Source: Candidatus Nomurabacteria bacterium (GTDB lineage: Bacteria > Patescibacteriota > Minisyncoccia > Phycocordibacterales > UBA9973). Taken from it: 7,602 nucleotides of DNA. This document shows positions 1-4,972 of the stretch, piece by piece. The DNA is taken from assembly GCA_023267315.1 (NCBI GenBank), contig JAHFNN010000042.1, positions 1 through 7,602 on the forward strand, written 5' to 3'. The notes beneath the pieces were generated by a model, which searched no databases, was not told the origin of the DNA, and saw only the letters and a program-made list of their open reading frames with translations. How positions within the stretch are numbered: the first letter of the stretch is position 1; every line of letters starts with the position of its first letter. The position numbers and the translations under genes are program-made.

Positions 1-7
1 AAGACGC

Positions 8-760
8 ATGATGAATAATATGGAAAACACACTCTCGGTAAAAAATATTTCAAAATCATTCGTGGAATTAAACGGCAAACATCTTCACGCGCTTGATGAT
101 ATTGATTTAGATGTTAAAGCAGGCGAATTTTTTGTGCTCTTAGGTCCATCAGGATGTGGTAAATCGACACTACTTCGTATCATGAGCGGACTTGAAAAAA
201 ATTATAAAGGCAAAGTCACCCTGGCTCCAGGATTCAACCATCTTGATTTTAGTTTTATATTCCAGCAATTTGCACTACTTCCATGGCTATCAGTATATAA
301 AAATGTTGAACTTCCACTGATCGCACGAAATATTCCAGAGCATGAGCGGAAAAATATCATTATGAAAGAACTCGAGACATTGGGGCTTACGCGATTTGCC
401 CACCAAATGCCACGAGAACTTTCAGGTGGAATGAAACAACGTGTTGGTATCGCACGAGCACTCGCGACAAATCCAAAAATTATCTTTATGGATGAACCAT
501 TCTCTGCCCTCGATTCGTTTATTGCAAAAGAATTACGAAATGAACTTCTACAAATATGGGAGGAACGAAAAATGACTGTTATTATGGTCACACATAATAT
601 CGAGGAAGCCGTCCAGCTCGCAGACCGTATTGCCGTCATGTCTTCACGTCCTGGTAAAATCCAAAAGATAGTAGAAAATACCGTTCCACGACCACGGTCC
701 CTCCGATCTCAGCCATTTTTTGATATGGAAGATACCCTTACCGCACTCGTTAAGGTCTGA
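8..760 (+). CDS. ABC transporter ATP-binding protein, nitrate/sulfonate/taurine (NitT/TauT) type
   Basis: This is a cytoplasmic ATPase that would power a membrane permease. All nucleotide-binding motifs are intact: Walker A GPSGCGKST (residues 46-54), Q-loop Gln86 in FIFQQF, signature LSGGMKQR (138-145), Walker B IIFMDEP (158-164), D-loop SALD (166-169) and switch His196 in VTHNIEEA. The FQQFALLPWLSVYKNV stretch after the Q-loop and the MSSRPGKI segment near the C-terminus are typical of the SsuB/TauB/NrtD group, and 250 aa is the usual length. The substrate cannot be read from the ATPase. The permease and binding protein, if present, lie upstream of the window. Start is uncertain: ATGs at 8, 11 and 20 are all possible and only 7 nt of upstream sequence is visible. 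The gene ends with tandem in-frame stops (TGA TAG) and its last 11 nt overlap the convergent peptidase gene. Confidence 0.93.
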   Translation: MMNNMENTLSVKNISKSFVELNGKHLHALDDIDLDVKAGEFFVLLGPSGCGKSTLLRIMSGLEKNYKGKVTLAPGFNHLDFSFIFQQFALLPWLSVYKNVELPLIARNIPEHERKNIIMKELETLGLTRFAHQMPRELSGGMKQRVGIARALATNPKIIFMDEPFSALDSFIAKELRNELLQIWEERKMTVIMVTHNIEEAVQLADRIAVMSSRPGKIQKIVENTVPRPRSLRSQPFFDMEDTLTALVKV

Positions 761-1493
761 TAGGAAGTGTGATACTTTTCAGATCCTTTTTTGGTTTCGT
801 GAGATTCACGATTCCCTTTTTTGTAATGAGTATCATGTCTTCGATTCGTATTCCGCCGAAACCTTTTTTATATACACCTGGTTCTACTGTTACAACCATG
901 CCTGGTTTCAAAATATCAAGACTTTTAGGTCGTAGTGTTGGCCATTCATGAATCACTGTTCCTACCCCATGACCTAAGCCATGTGGAAATGATTTCTTTC
1001 CAAATTTTTTATATAAATACTCACGCGCAATACTATCAAGCACATCTCCGCGCTGCTCACCTTTAATAAGTGCCTCTATCACTTTATTTTGCGCTGTAAG
1101 TACTCCTTCATACAGTGCACGTGCAGGTACTGATGGCTCACCAAAAAAATAAGTTCGTGTCATATCCGAGCAGTAGCCATCCCATGTCGCCCCAAAATCA
1201 AGCATTACGATATCACCCTTTTTAAGCTTTGTGTCATTTGGTTCGTGATGAATATCTGCCGTACCTTTACCAAATGCCACAATCGGTGGAAATGGTAGTG
1301 CGGTCACCCTGCGCTCAATCAACATTTTAATAATGGAATCCGCAACCTCCTTTTCTGAAATTCCAATACGTAGTTTTTCAAGAATCAGTGAGAGTATTTC
1401 CTCAGAAATTCTCTGGGCTCTGATTATGTTATCTTGTTCTTTTTTTGTTTTGAGTGCTCGCAAATCTTGAAGCACGGGTAATTGTTTTTTCAT
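750..1493 (-). CDS. M24 family metallopeptidase, Xaa-Pro aminopeptidase-like (catalytic domain only)
   Basis: This is a predicted cytoplasmic two-metal peptidase of the pita-bread fold that would remove N-terminal residues next to proline. The five expected metal ligands are present: Asp99 (MLDFGA), Asp110 (CSDMTRT), His175 (HGLGHGVG), Glu204 (TVEPGVY) and Glu218 (IRIEDM). His82/His83 and His182 match conserved active-site histidines. The PPIVAFGKG and DMTRTYFFGEP segments favour the PepP/PepQ branch over methionine aminopeptidase. At 247 aa it has only about 20 residues before the catalytic domain, so the creatinase-type N-terminal domain of classical PepP is absent. That may change substrate range or oligomerisation. 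A type I methionine aminopeptidase-like role is the main alternative. The ATG at 1493 has no Shine-Dalgarno; a TATAAT box at 1511-1516 predicts a leader of about 10 nt. The 3' end overlaps the ABC gene by 11 nt. Confidence 0.9.
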   Translation of the reverse strand: MKKQLPVLQDLRALKTKKEQDNIIRAQRISEEILSLILEKLRIGISEKEVADSIIKMLIERRVTALPFPPIVAFGKGTADIHHEPNDTKLKKGDIVMLDFGATWDGYCSDMTRTYFFGEPSVPARALYEGVLTAQNKVIEALIKGEQRGDVLDSIAREYLYKKFGKKSFPHGLGHGVGTVIHEWPTLRPKSLDILKPGMVVTVEPGVYKKGFGGIRIEDMILITKKGIVNLTKPKKDLKSITLPIRP

Positions 1494-1510
1494 ATGGAGA
1501 GCATAACGTT

Positions 1511-1516
1511 ATTATA
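1511..1516 (-). promoter_or_regulatory. -10 box (TATAAT) of the M24 peptidase gene
   Basis: A perfect TATAAT on the minus strand predicts transcription starting near 1504, about 10 nt before the ATG at 1493. No good -35 is present: 17 bp upstream is TGCGCA, which lies in the stem of the preceding terminator. The assignment rests on the -10 alone. Confidence 0.5.
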
Positions 1517-1534
1517 GAAAAATGCAAACAAAAT

Positions 1535-1565
1535 GCGCAGTAAAGAACTAGATTCTTTACTGCGC
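1535..1565 (-). terminator. Rho-independent terminator of the first AlgH-family gene
   Basis: Perfect 13-bp inverted repeat GCGCAGTAAAGAA (1535-1547 and 1553-1565) with a 5-nt loop. On the minus strand it is followed by the T-rich run ATTTTGTTTGCATTTTT, while the plus-strand continuation is not T-rich. It therefore terminates the gene ending at 1585, 20 nt upstream. It sits directly before the -10 of the peptidase gene. Confidence 0.88.
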
Positions 1566-1584
1566 GAAAATCTTACAAAAAAAA

Positions 1585-2163
1585 CTAATTGGTGCATGAA
1601 AAACGCCCCTTATTAGAAATTGCTGCACCTATCGCCCCTAAACCATTCTTGATTGCAGTATGATAGATAATATGACTTTTTTGGGATGTACATAGCAGGT
1701 CTTCCGGAGTGCACTGCGCAACGATCCAGTCTCCTCGCTTTATTTCTATCATGAGATCATTCGGCCTCCAGTACGTTTTTCCAACAATAAATTTTATCTG
1801 ATTCTGGCTTACCTCCTCCCGATCTATCAAGAATTGAAGATGCTCAAAATCGCCGCCTAAATACACACCGTTAATGATTTCTTCACTTCCTTCCAATTGA
1901 TTGCCAAGTGTGTGAACATAGGAAAGTACATGCTGGTCATCCTCTCCTCCATAAAATAACGGGAAGTTGCATGGAGGAAAATCTTCAAACAATGTATCGA
2001 CGGCATCTCCTGTCTTTTTATTAAACATCAGGCCCGCTGAACCATACATATTGTGGTCTGTAAGGATAATGGTAGATTTTTCAAACTCTTCTGTCGTCCG
2101 GATAAACGGATTGGCTATGAGAATATTGCCTCTAGCTGGCTTCAATATCTTTTTAGATTTCAT
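1585..2163 (-). CDS. YqgE/AlgH family protein (DUF179), copy 1
   Basis: Family members are conserved soluble proteins of unknown biochemical role, named after YqgE of E. coli and the alginate regulator AlgH of Pseudomonas. Signature segments occur in order: GNILIANPF (12-20), GSAGLMFNK (41-49), FYGG (70-73), VHTLG (83-87), YLGGDFE (101-107) and the IVGKTYW block (126-132) that replaces the usual GYAGW, then Trp146. I chose the ATG at 2163 (192 aa) over an in-frame ATG at 2232. A near-consensus promoter (2192-2220) lies between them, the extra 23 residues match nothing in the family, and the resulting length equals that of the paralogue just upstream. No Shine-Dalgarno is visible in the roughly 22-nt leader. 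The gene is a single transcription unit with its own terminator at 1535-1565. Function is unknown. Confidence 0.87.
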   Translation of the reverse strand: MKSKKILKPARGNILIANPFIRTTEEFEKSTIILTDHNMYGSAGLMFNKKTGDAVDTLFEDFPPCNFPLFYGGEDDQHVLSYVHTLGNQLEGSEEIINGVYLGGDFEHLQFLIDREEVSQNQIKFIVGKTYWRPNDLMIEIKRGDWIVAQCTPEDLLCTSQKSHIIYHTAIKNGLGAIGAAISNKGRFSCTN

Positions 2164-2191
2164 ACTATTGGGGTTTAAATGGTTTCGATTG

Positions 2192-2220
2192 ATGATAGAA
2201 TATAAAATCCGCATGGTCAA
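2192..2220 (-). promoter_or_regulatory. Sigma-70-type promoter of AlgH copy 1
   Basis: Minus strand: TTGACC (2215-2220), a 17-bp spacer, then TATCAT (2192-2197). Each box is one base from consensus. Predicted start of transcription is near 2185, 22 nt before the ATG at 2163. This position is what excludes the longer reading frame starting at 2232. Confidence 0.78.
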
Positions 2221-2254
2221 TATACACAACAAAGATATTACCGCATAAAAATAA

Positions 2255-2286
2255 AGCTATACGTTCTATAAATAGAACGTATAGCT
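2255..2286 (-). terminator. Rho-independent terminator of the second AlgH-family gene
   Basis: Perfect 14-bp inverted repeat AGCTATACGTTCTA (2255-2268 and 2273-2286) with a 4-nt loop. On the minus strand it is followed by TTATTTTTATG. It begins 12 nt after the stop codon of the gene ending at 2299 and separates it from the promoter of copy 1, so the two paralogues are not co-transcribed as an operon. Confidence 0.88.
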
Positions 2287-2298
2287 GTGAAAGCTGTA

Positions 2299-2877
2299 CT
2301 AATTAGACACAAATGGAACGTCTTTTATGGGGTGTTTTGGTCTGTATTTTTCTAAAAGAGTACTCCATAATCTTGAGTCCTCAGAAAAACAAACATCTTC
2401 GATCTCTTGAGCGTTTTCGGTAGTAAATCGAAGAATTATCCAAGCTCTTTTTGAAATTTGTTTTTCTAATTCCTCTTTTTCCCACTCACAACAACCAGTA
2501 AAAAAACGAAGTTGCTCAGTATATAACTCTCTTGCTGCAATGGTTTTTTTGAGTTCTTCAAAATCCCCTCCGCAATGAATTTCACTTACAACCTTATCTC
2601 CCACAACTCTATTAGCAAGTGTATGTAGGAAAAATAATGTTGTAGTTTGAATGGTACCACCTATATAAATAGGGGCATCAAATTCAGGAAAGTTCTTCAA
2701 TACATTACACACCTCTTTGCCAGACTCTCTGTTAATAACGAGTCCAGAAATTTTTCCATCTTTCACTTGAGTTACAAGCAAGATAACTTGAATAAGAACA
2801 TCGGTACCGATCATTGCTGGAGAGATCCCCGTGGTAACAAGGATGTTACCTACTTCAACATTACGTGTAGTTTCCAT
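2299..2877 (-). CDS. YqgE/AlgH family protein (DUF179), copy 2, divergent
   Basis: A second member of the same family, 192 aa like its neighbour and alignable almost without gaps. Shared landmarks: GNILV (10-14), ISGLVINR (43-50), YIGG (71-74), FFLHTLAN (82-89), HCGGDFEEL (101-109), LRFFTGCCEW (123-132) and Trp146. It is more divergent than copy 1: the ANPF segment after the first strand is lost (VTTGISPA instead), and two adjacent cysteines (129-130) lie where the family usually has small or aromatic residues. The ATG at 2877 is fixed by a consensus promoter that predicts a leader of about 20 nt; no Shine-Dalgarno is visible. The gene has its own terminator at 2255-2286. By eye, identity between the copies looks like that of old paralogues, not a recent duplication. 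The biochemical function is unknown. Confidence 0.82.
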   Translation of the reverse strand: METTRNVEVGNILVTTGISPAMIGTDVLIQVILLVTQVKDGKISGLVINRESGKEVCNVLKNFPEFDAPIYIGGTIQTTTLFFLHTLANRVVGDKVVSEIHCGGDFEELKKTIAARELYTEQLRFFTGCCEWEKEELEKQISKRAWIILRFTTENAQEIEDVCFSEDSRLWSTLLEKYRPKHPIKDVPFVSN

Positions 2878-2903
2878 GGCGCTAGATTTTTAATTCAAGC
2901 GTG

Positions 2904-2932
2904 ATTATACGCACTCTATAACAGAGTGTCAA
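2904..2932 (-). promoter_or_regulatory. Consensus sigma-70 promoter of AlgH copy 2 with palindrome in the spacer
   Basis: Minus strand: TTGACA (2927-2932), exactly 17 bp, then TATAAT (2904-2909), a perfect match to consensus. Predicted transcription start is near 2897, 20 nt before the ATG. A perfect 6-bp inverted repeat (CACTCT at 2912-2917, AGAGTG at 2923-2928, 5-nt gap) fills the spacer and touches the -35. It could be a repressor operator. Confidence 0.88.
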
Positions 2933-2954
2933 TTTATTAATACTAGGGGTATTC

Positions 2955-2982
2955 TTGAAATTATTATTGGATATGCTACACT
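2955..2982 (+). promoter_or_regulatory. Promoter of tRNA-Ala (extended -10)
   Basis: TTGAAA (2955-2960), a 16-bp spacer, and TACACT (2977-2982) preceded by TGC, forming an extended -10. The predicted start near 2989 is about 4 nt before the mature 5' end of the tRNA. It is divergent from the AlgH copy 2 promoter, 22 bp away. Confidence 0.6.
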
Positions 2983-2992
2983 CTGATGACCT

Positions 2993-3065
2993 GGGCCCTT
3001 AGCTTAGTTGGTAGAGCGCCTCATTTGCAATGAGGAGGTCATCGGTTCGAATCCGATAGGGTCCA
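2993..3065 (+). tRNA. tRNA-Ala, anticodon UGC
   Basis: A complete 73-nt cloverleaf. The acceptor stem GGGCCCT (2993-2999) pairs with AGGGTCC (3058-3064) and contains the G3-U70 wobble pair that identifies alanine tRNAs. The D-arm is GCTT/GAGC (3002-3005, 3014-3017). The anticodon stem CCTCA/TGAGG encloses loop TTTGCAA with anticodon TGC (3026-3028). The T-arm is ATCGG/CCGAT with loop TTCGAAT. The discriminator base is A3065. The 3' CCA is not encoded (the sequence continues CTT) and must be added after transcription. Confidence 0.98.
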
Positions 3066-3072
3066 CTTGAAC

Positions 3073-3098
3073 AAAAAAGCCACCTGCGTGGCTTTTTT
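3073..3098 (+). terminator. Rho-independent terminator of tRNA-Ala
   Basis: Stem GCCAC (3079-3083) and GTGGC (3088-3092) with loop CTGC, flanked by six A before and six T after, so the stem can extend to 11 bp. It begins 8 nt after the tRNA and suits termination on either strand. Confidence 0.9.
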
Positions 3099-3103
3099 GA
3101 TTA

Positions 3104-3273
3104 CAAGTGGAAGACAGAGGCGCATTCGCACAGCAGTGCGAATGCCGAGTCGGGGTCACAAAATACAATCACCACTACGAGATTTTTCCGTCAGGAAAAA
3201 TACTTGTGACCACACGCATCCTATTTGACTAAATAAAAGATACATGTTACCGTAATGCCAACGGTAGTTTTTT
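3104..3273 (+). other. Structured non-coding segment, possible small RNA or leader
   Basis: This segment has no convincing coding sequence but holds nested perfect inverted repeats. Hairpin 1 is GCATTCGCAC (3122-3131) with GTGCGAATGC (3136-3145) around loop AGCA. An enclosing stem GGTCACAA (3154-3161) with TTGTGACC (3204-3211) holds a 20-nt unpaired strand and hairpin ATTTTTCC/GGAAAAAT (3182-3189, 3194-3201; loop GTCA). A last hairpin, TACCGT/ACGGTA (3248-3253, 3261-3266), is followed by GTTTTTTG and looks like a plus-strand terminator. The stems and the terminal T-run suggest an RNA read on the plus strand. No clear promoter is visible in front of it, so it may depend on read-through from the tRNA. 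I do not recognise it as a known RNA family. It could also be a copy of a dispersed palindromic repeat. Confidence 0.35.
3248..3273 (+). terminator. Terminator-like hairpin in the intergenic segment
   Basis: A 6-bp stem TACCGT (3248-3253) and ACGGTA (3261-3266) with a 7-nt loop, then G and six T (3268-3273). The end of the T-run forms the first bases of a TTGACA box at 3272-3277. It would end any transcript from the upstream structured region. Confidence 0.6.
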
Positions 3274-3280
3274 GACAATG

Positions 3281-3335
3281 GTTTAATTAGTGACTACAGA
3301 AGATTGAAAAGTCTTTTGTAGTCACTAATTTAAAC
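3281..3335. repeat. Long imperfect palindrome just upstream of the orphan gene
   Basis: The left arm 3281-3303 pairs with 3312-3335: 6 bp (GTTTAA/TTAAAC), a single bulged T at 3329, then 17 bp around TTAGTGACTACA with one G-T pair, leaving an 8-nt loop (TTGAAAAG). It ends 10 nt before the ATG at 3346. A perfect TTGACA (3272-3277) lies just outside the left arm, but the -10 at 17-bp spacing (TACAGA, 3295-3300) is poor. The element could be an operator overlapping a promoter, an mRNA hairpin before the start codon, or a remnant of a small mobile element. Confidence 0.7.
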
Positions 3336-3345
3336 TTTAAATCCA

Positions 3346-3837
3346 ATGAATAACTCTATTTTAGAACCTAAAATGATTAGGAGACAAATTCTTTTAATCA
3401 AACAAAATTTTTCAAGCTATCCATCTTCAGATGAAGATACGGAAGCAAGAATTGCTCAAACAATGGAAAGTGGTATCTGGCCGCTTGTAAACCATATCAG
3501 CTCTTTTGAATACCCAAGAGAATTTTCAGTAGGAGTAATGAAATTATCACATTTCCCTATCGAAAAAGAAGAGAAAGATAAATGGTTAAATGAATTTGCC
3601 TATGAAATAAACAATAGCAGAATGGGTCACTTTTACAGATTCACTGAAGATGATGCGTTCAAGATGGATTCATCACTTGGTGAAATAATGAATGCACTGA
3701 ATGCAATGAAAAAAGCAATTCCCTTCATTAATTTTTTTGTTTCGGATGATTCAGAAAAAGGAGGAATTCAGTTAGTTGCTCAGGATAAAATTATGGCACA
3801 GCATAATCTTGTACAGAGTATTGGTGACAACGACTGA
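3346..3837 (+). CDS. Uncharacterised 163-aa protein
   Basis: I do not recognise this protein. It is hydrophilic and rich in acidic residues, has no signal peptide or membrane segment, and contains no cysteine. An N-terminal basic/hydrophobic patch (residues 8-21, MIRRQILLIKQNF) leads into a region with acidic clusters (DEDTEA, about 29-34; EKEEKDKW, 73-80). A helical segment (about 109-124, SLGEIMNALNAMKKAI) precedes a possible strand (FINFFVSDD). It is probably a small cytosolic alpha/beta protein. The ATG at 3346 has no Shine-Dalgarno and directly follows a 23-bp imperfect palindrome. The gene stands alone, with terminator-like hairpins on both sides (3248-3273 and 3866-3896). Its full open frame, its own terminator and normal-looking codon use support a real gene. 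Function is unknown. Confidence 0.7.
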   Translation: MNNSILEPKMIRRQILLIKQNFSSYPSSDEDTEARIAQTMESGIWPLVNHISSFEYPREFSVGVMKLSHFPIEKEEKDKWLNEFAYEINNSRMGHFYRFTEDDAFKMDSSLGEIMNALNAMKKAIPFINFFVSDDSEKGGIQLVAQDKIMAQHNLVQSIGDND

Positions 3838-3865
3838 ATATAAATTAAAATAGAAATCAAAAGGG

Positions 3866-3896
3866 GCCCTTCTAATTTTACAGAAGGGCTTTTTTA
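3866..3896. terminator. Bidirectional terminator between the orphan gene and ddl
   Basis: Perfect 8-bp stem GCCCTTCT (3866-3873) and AGAAGGGC (3882-3889) with an 8-nt loop, followed on the plus strand by TTTTTTA. On the minus strand the hairpin runs into CCCTTTTGATTT, a weaker T-tract. The plus-strand T-run contains the last bases of the ddl stop codon (3894-3896), so the hairpin serves both convergent genes. Confidence 0.87.
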
Positions 3897-4892
3897 TTTC
3901 TTATTCCCCTTGATCGCAAGACCAATCACGTGATCCAAAAATTGTGGAAACGGATGCCCTACTGCCGAGAGTGCTTTTGGTAACAGCGACTCTTCAATCA
4001 ATCCTGGTAATGTATTCACTTCAAGAACATAAATACCATTCTTGGGAGTGACAATGAAATCAGTACGGGAATAGTGACGAAGTCCCAACTTTTCATGAAT
4101 CAGCTTCGCCATCTGACTCAAATCAGCTTTCTCTTGGTTTGTAAAATTGCCTGGACAACGTTGTTCAACAGTATTTTCATACTTCGTATCATAATCAAAA
4201 AAACGCTTGTTCTTAGGAATGACAATTTCAATTGGCATCAATGCATAAGTTTTTTCATTACGGAATTCGTCAATAACACCTACGGTTGCCTCCTTTCCAA
4301 AAATGAATTCTTCTACAATTACACTCACTCCAAGATTAACTCCTTGATCAATTGCTCGAATAAGTTCGGGATATGTCTTTGCGACATGTATTCCCATTGA
4401 AGAACCTCCAGTCAATGGCTTCACGATCCATGGTGGTGGAAACGTTTCGTATACTTTCTGTGCTTTCTTTTCAGCATATTCATCCCGTGAACCATCTAAA
4501 TCCTCATTATAGGCAGGAAAAAGTACATGCCGCGGTGTCTTCATACCGAGATCCTGAAATGTTTTTTTAGCAAGTGTTTTATTGAACGCAACATATGACG
4601 GCTCTGGTTCTGATCCGGTATATGGCAGACCAAGTCGCTCAAATACCCATGATGCTTTTCCATCTTCACCAAACGCTCCATGAAGTGCATTGAACACAAC
4701 ATCCACTGAATCACGGATACGTTCTCCATCTGCAGGAAGTCCATTTACATGCCACATTCCCTCACGATCAAGAAAAAGATCGACAGGTTTATATTTGTCT
4801 TGCGGAAGCGAGCGAAGCACATGCCCACCTGTTTTTATTGAGATATCATATTCAGGACTAACACCGCCCCGAACAACGCCGACTCTAATCAT
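3894..4892 (-). CDS. ddl: D-alanine--D-alanine ligase
   Basis: This ATP-grasp ligase joins two D-alanines for the peptidoglycan stem peptide, in the cytoplasm. With the start at 4892 it is 332 aa, near the family norm. Motifs: GGVSPEYDIS (9-18) with Glu14, LHGAFGEDG (70-78), YTGS (91-94), KTLAK (105-109), ATP-grasp lysine loop WIVKPLTGGSSMG (155-167), omega-loop FFDYDTKY (231-238), and the metal/phosphate site VLEVNTLPGL (289-298) with Glu291 and Asn293. Tyr238 corresponds to the residue that is Tyr in D-Ala-D-Ala enzymes and Phe in D-Ala-D-Lac ligases, so a normal dipeptide product is inferred. An in-frame ATG at 5006 would add 38 residues with no family match and would overlap the divergent transporter gene, so I rejected it. 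No Shine-Dalgarno is visible. The 80-bp divergent region has TATA-like sequences, but none I can assign confidently to this gene. Confidence 0.95.
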   Translation of the reverse strand: MIRVGVVRGGVSPEYDISIKTGGHVLRSLPQDKYKPVDLFLDREGMWHVNGLPADGERIRDSVDVVFNALHGAFGEDGKASWVFERLGLPYTGSEPEPSYVAFNKTLAKKTFQDLGMKTPRHVLFPAYNEDLDGSRDEYAEKKAQKVYETFPPPWIVKPLTGGSSMGIHVAKTYPELIRAIDQGVNLGVSVIVEEFIFGKEATVGVIDEFRNEKTYALMPIEIVIPKNKRFFDYDTKYENTVEQRCPGNFTNQEKADLSQMAKLIHEKLGLRHYSRTDFIVTPKNGIYVLEVNTLPGLIEESLLPKALSAVGHPFPQFLDHVIGLAIKGNKK

Positions 4893-4956
4893 ATACTTAA
4901 GTATAACGTATAAATACTCAATGATAAAGTAAGAAACCAACACATTACAGCAAGCA

Positions 4957-4965
4957 TGATATAAT
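4957..4965 (+). promoter_or_regulatory. Extended -10 promoter of the DMT transporter gene
   Basis: TGATATAAT is a perfect extended -10 (TGN plus TATAAT at 4960-4965). The -35 at 17-bp spacing (CCAACA) is weak, as is usual for extended -10 promoters. Normal spacing puts the transcription start at about 4972, one base before the ATG at 4973, which predicts a leaderless mRNA. Confidence 0.72.
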
Positions 4966-4972
4966 CTCGGGT

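Noticed and set aside
2164..2232. N-terminal extension of AlgH copy 1 from an ATG at 2232 (215 aa)
   Set aside because: A near-consensus promoter (2192-2220) lies downstream of that ATG, the extra residues do not match the family, and the shorter form equals the paralogue in length.
3101..3175. Minus-strand 24-codon ORF starting at GTG 3175 inside the structured segment
   Set aside because: Very short, GTG start without a ribosome site or promoter, and it coincides with the hairpin arms, which explain the sequence better. Worth noting only if the same peptide recurs in relatives.
2993..3345. Possible integration site at the tRNA-Ala 3' end
   Set aside because: No second copy of the tRNA 3' end and no integrase gene are present in the window.
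3894..4892. D-Ala-D-Lac (vancomycin-resistance type) specificity of the Ddl
   Set aside because: The omega-loop reads FFDYDTKY with Tyr at the discriminating position, which indicates the ordinary D-Ala-D-Ala product.
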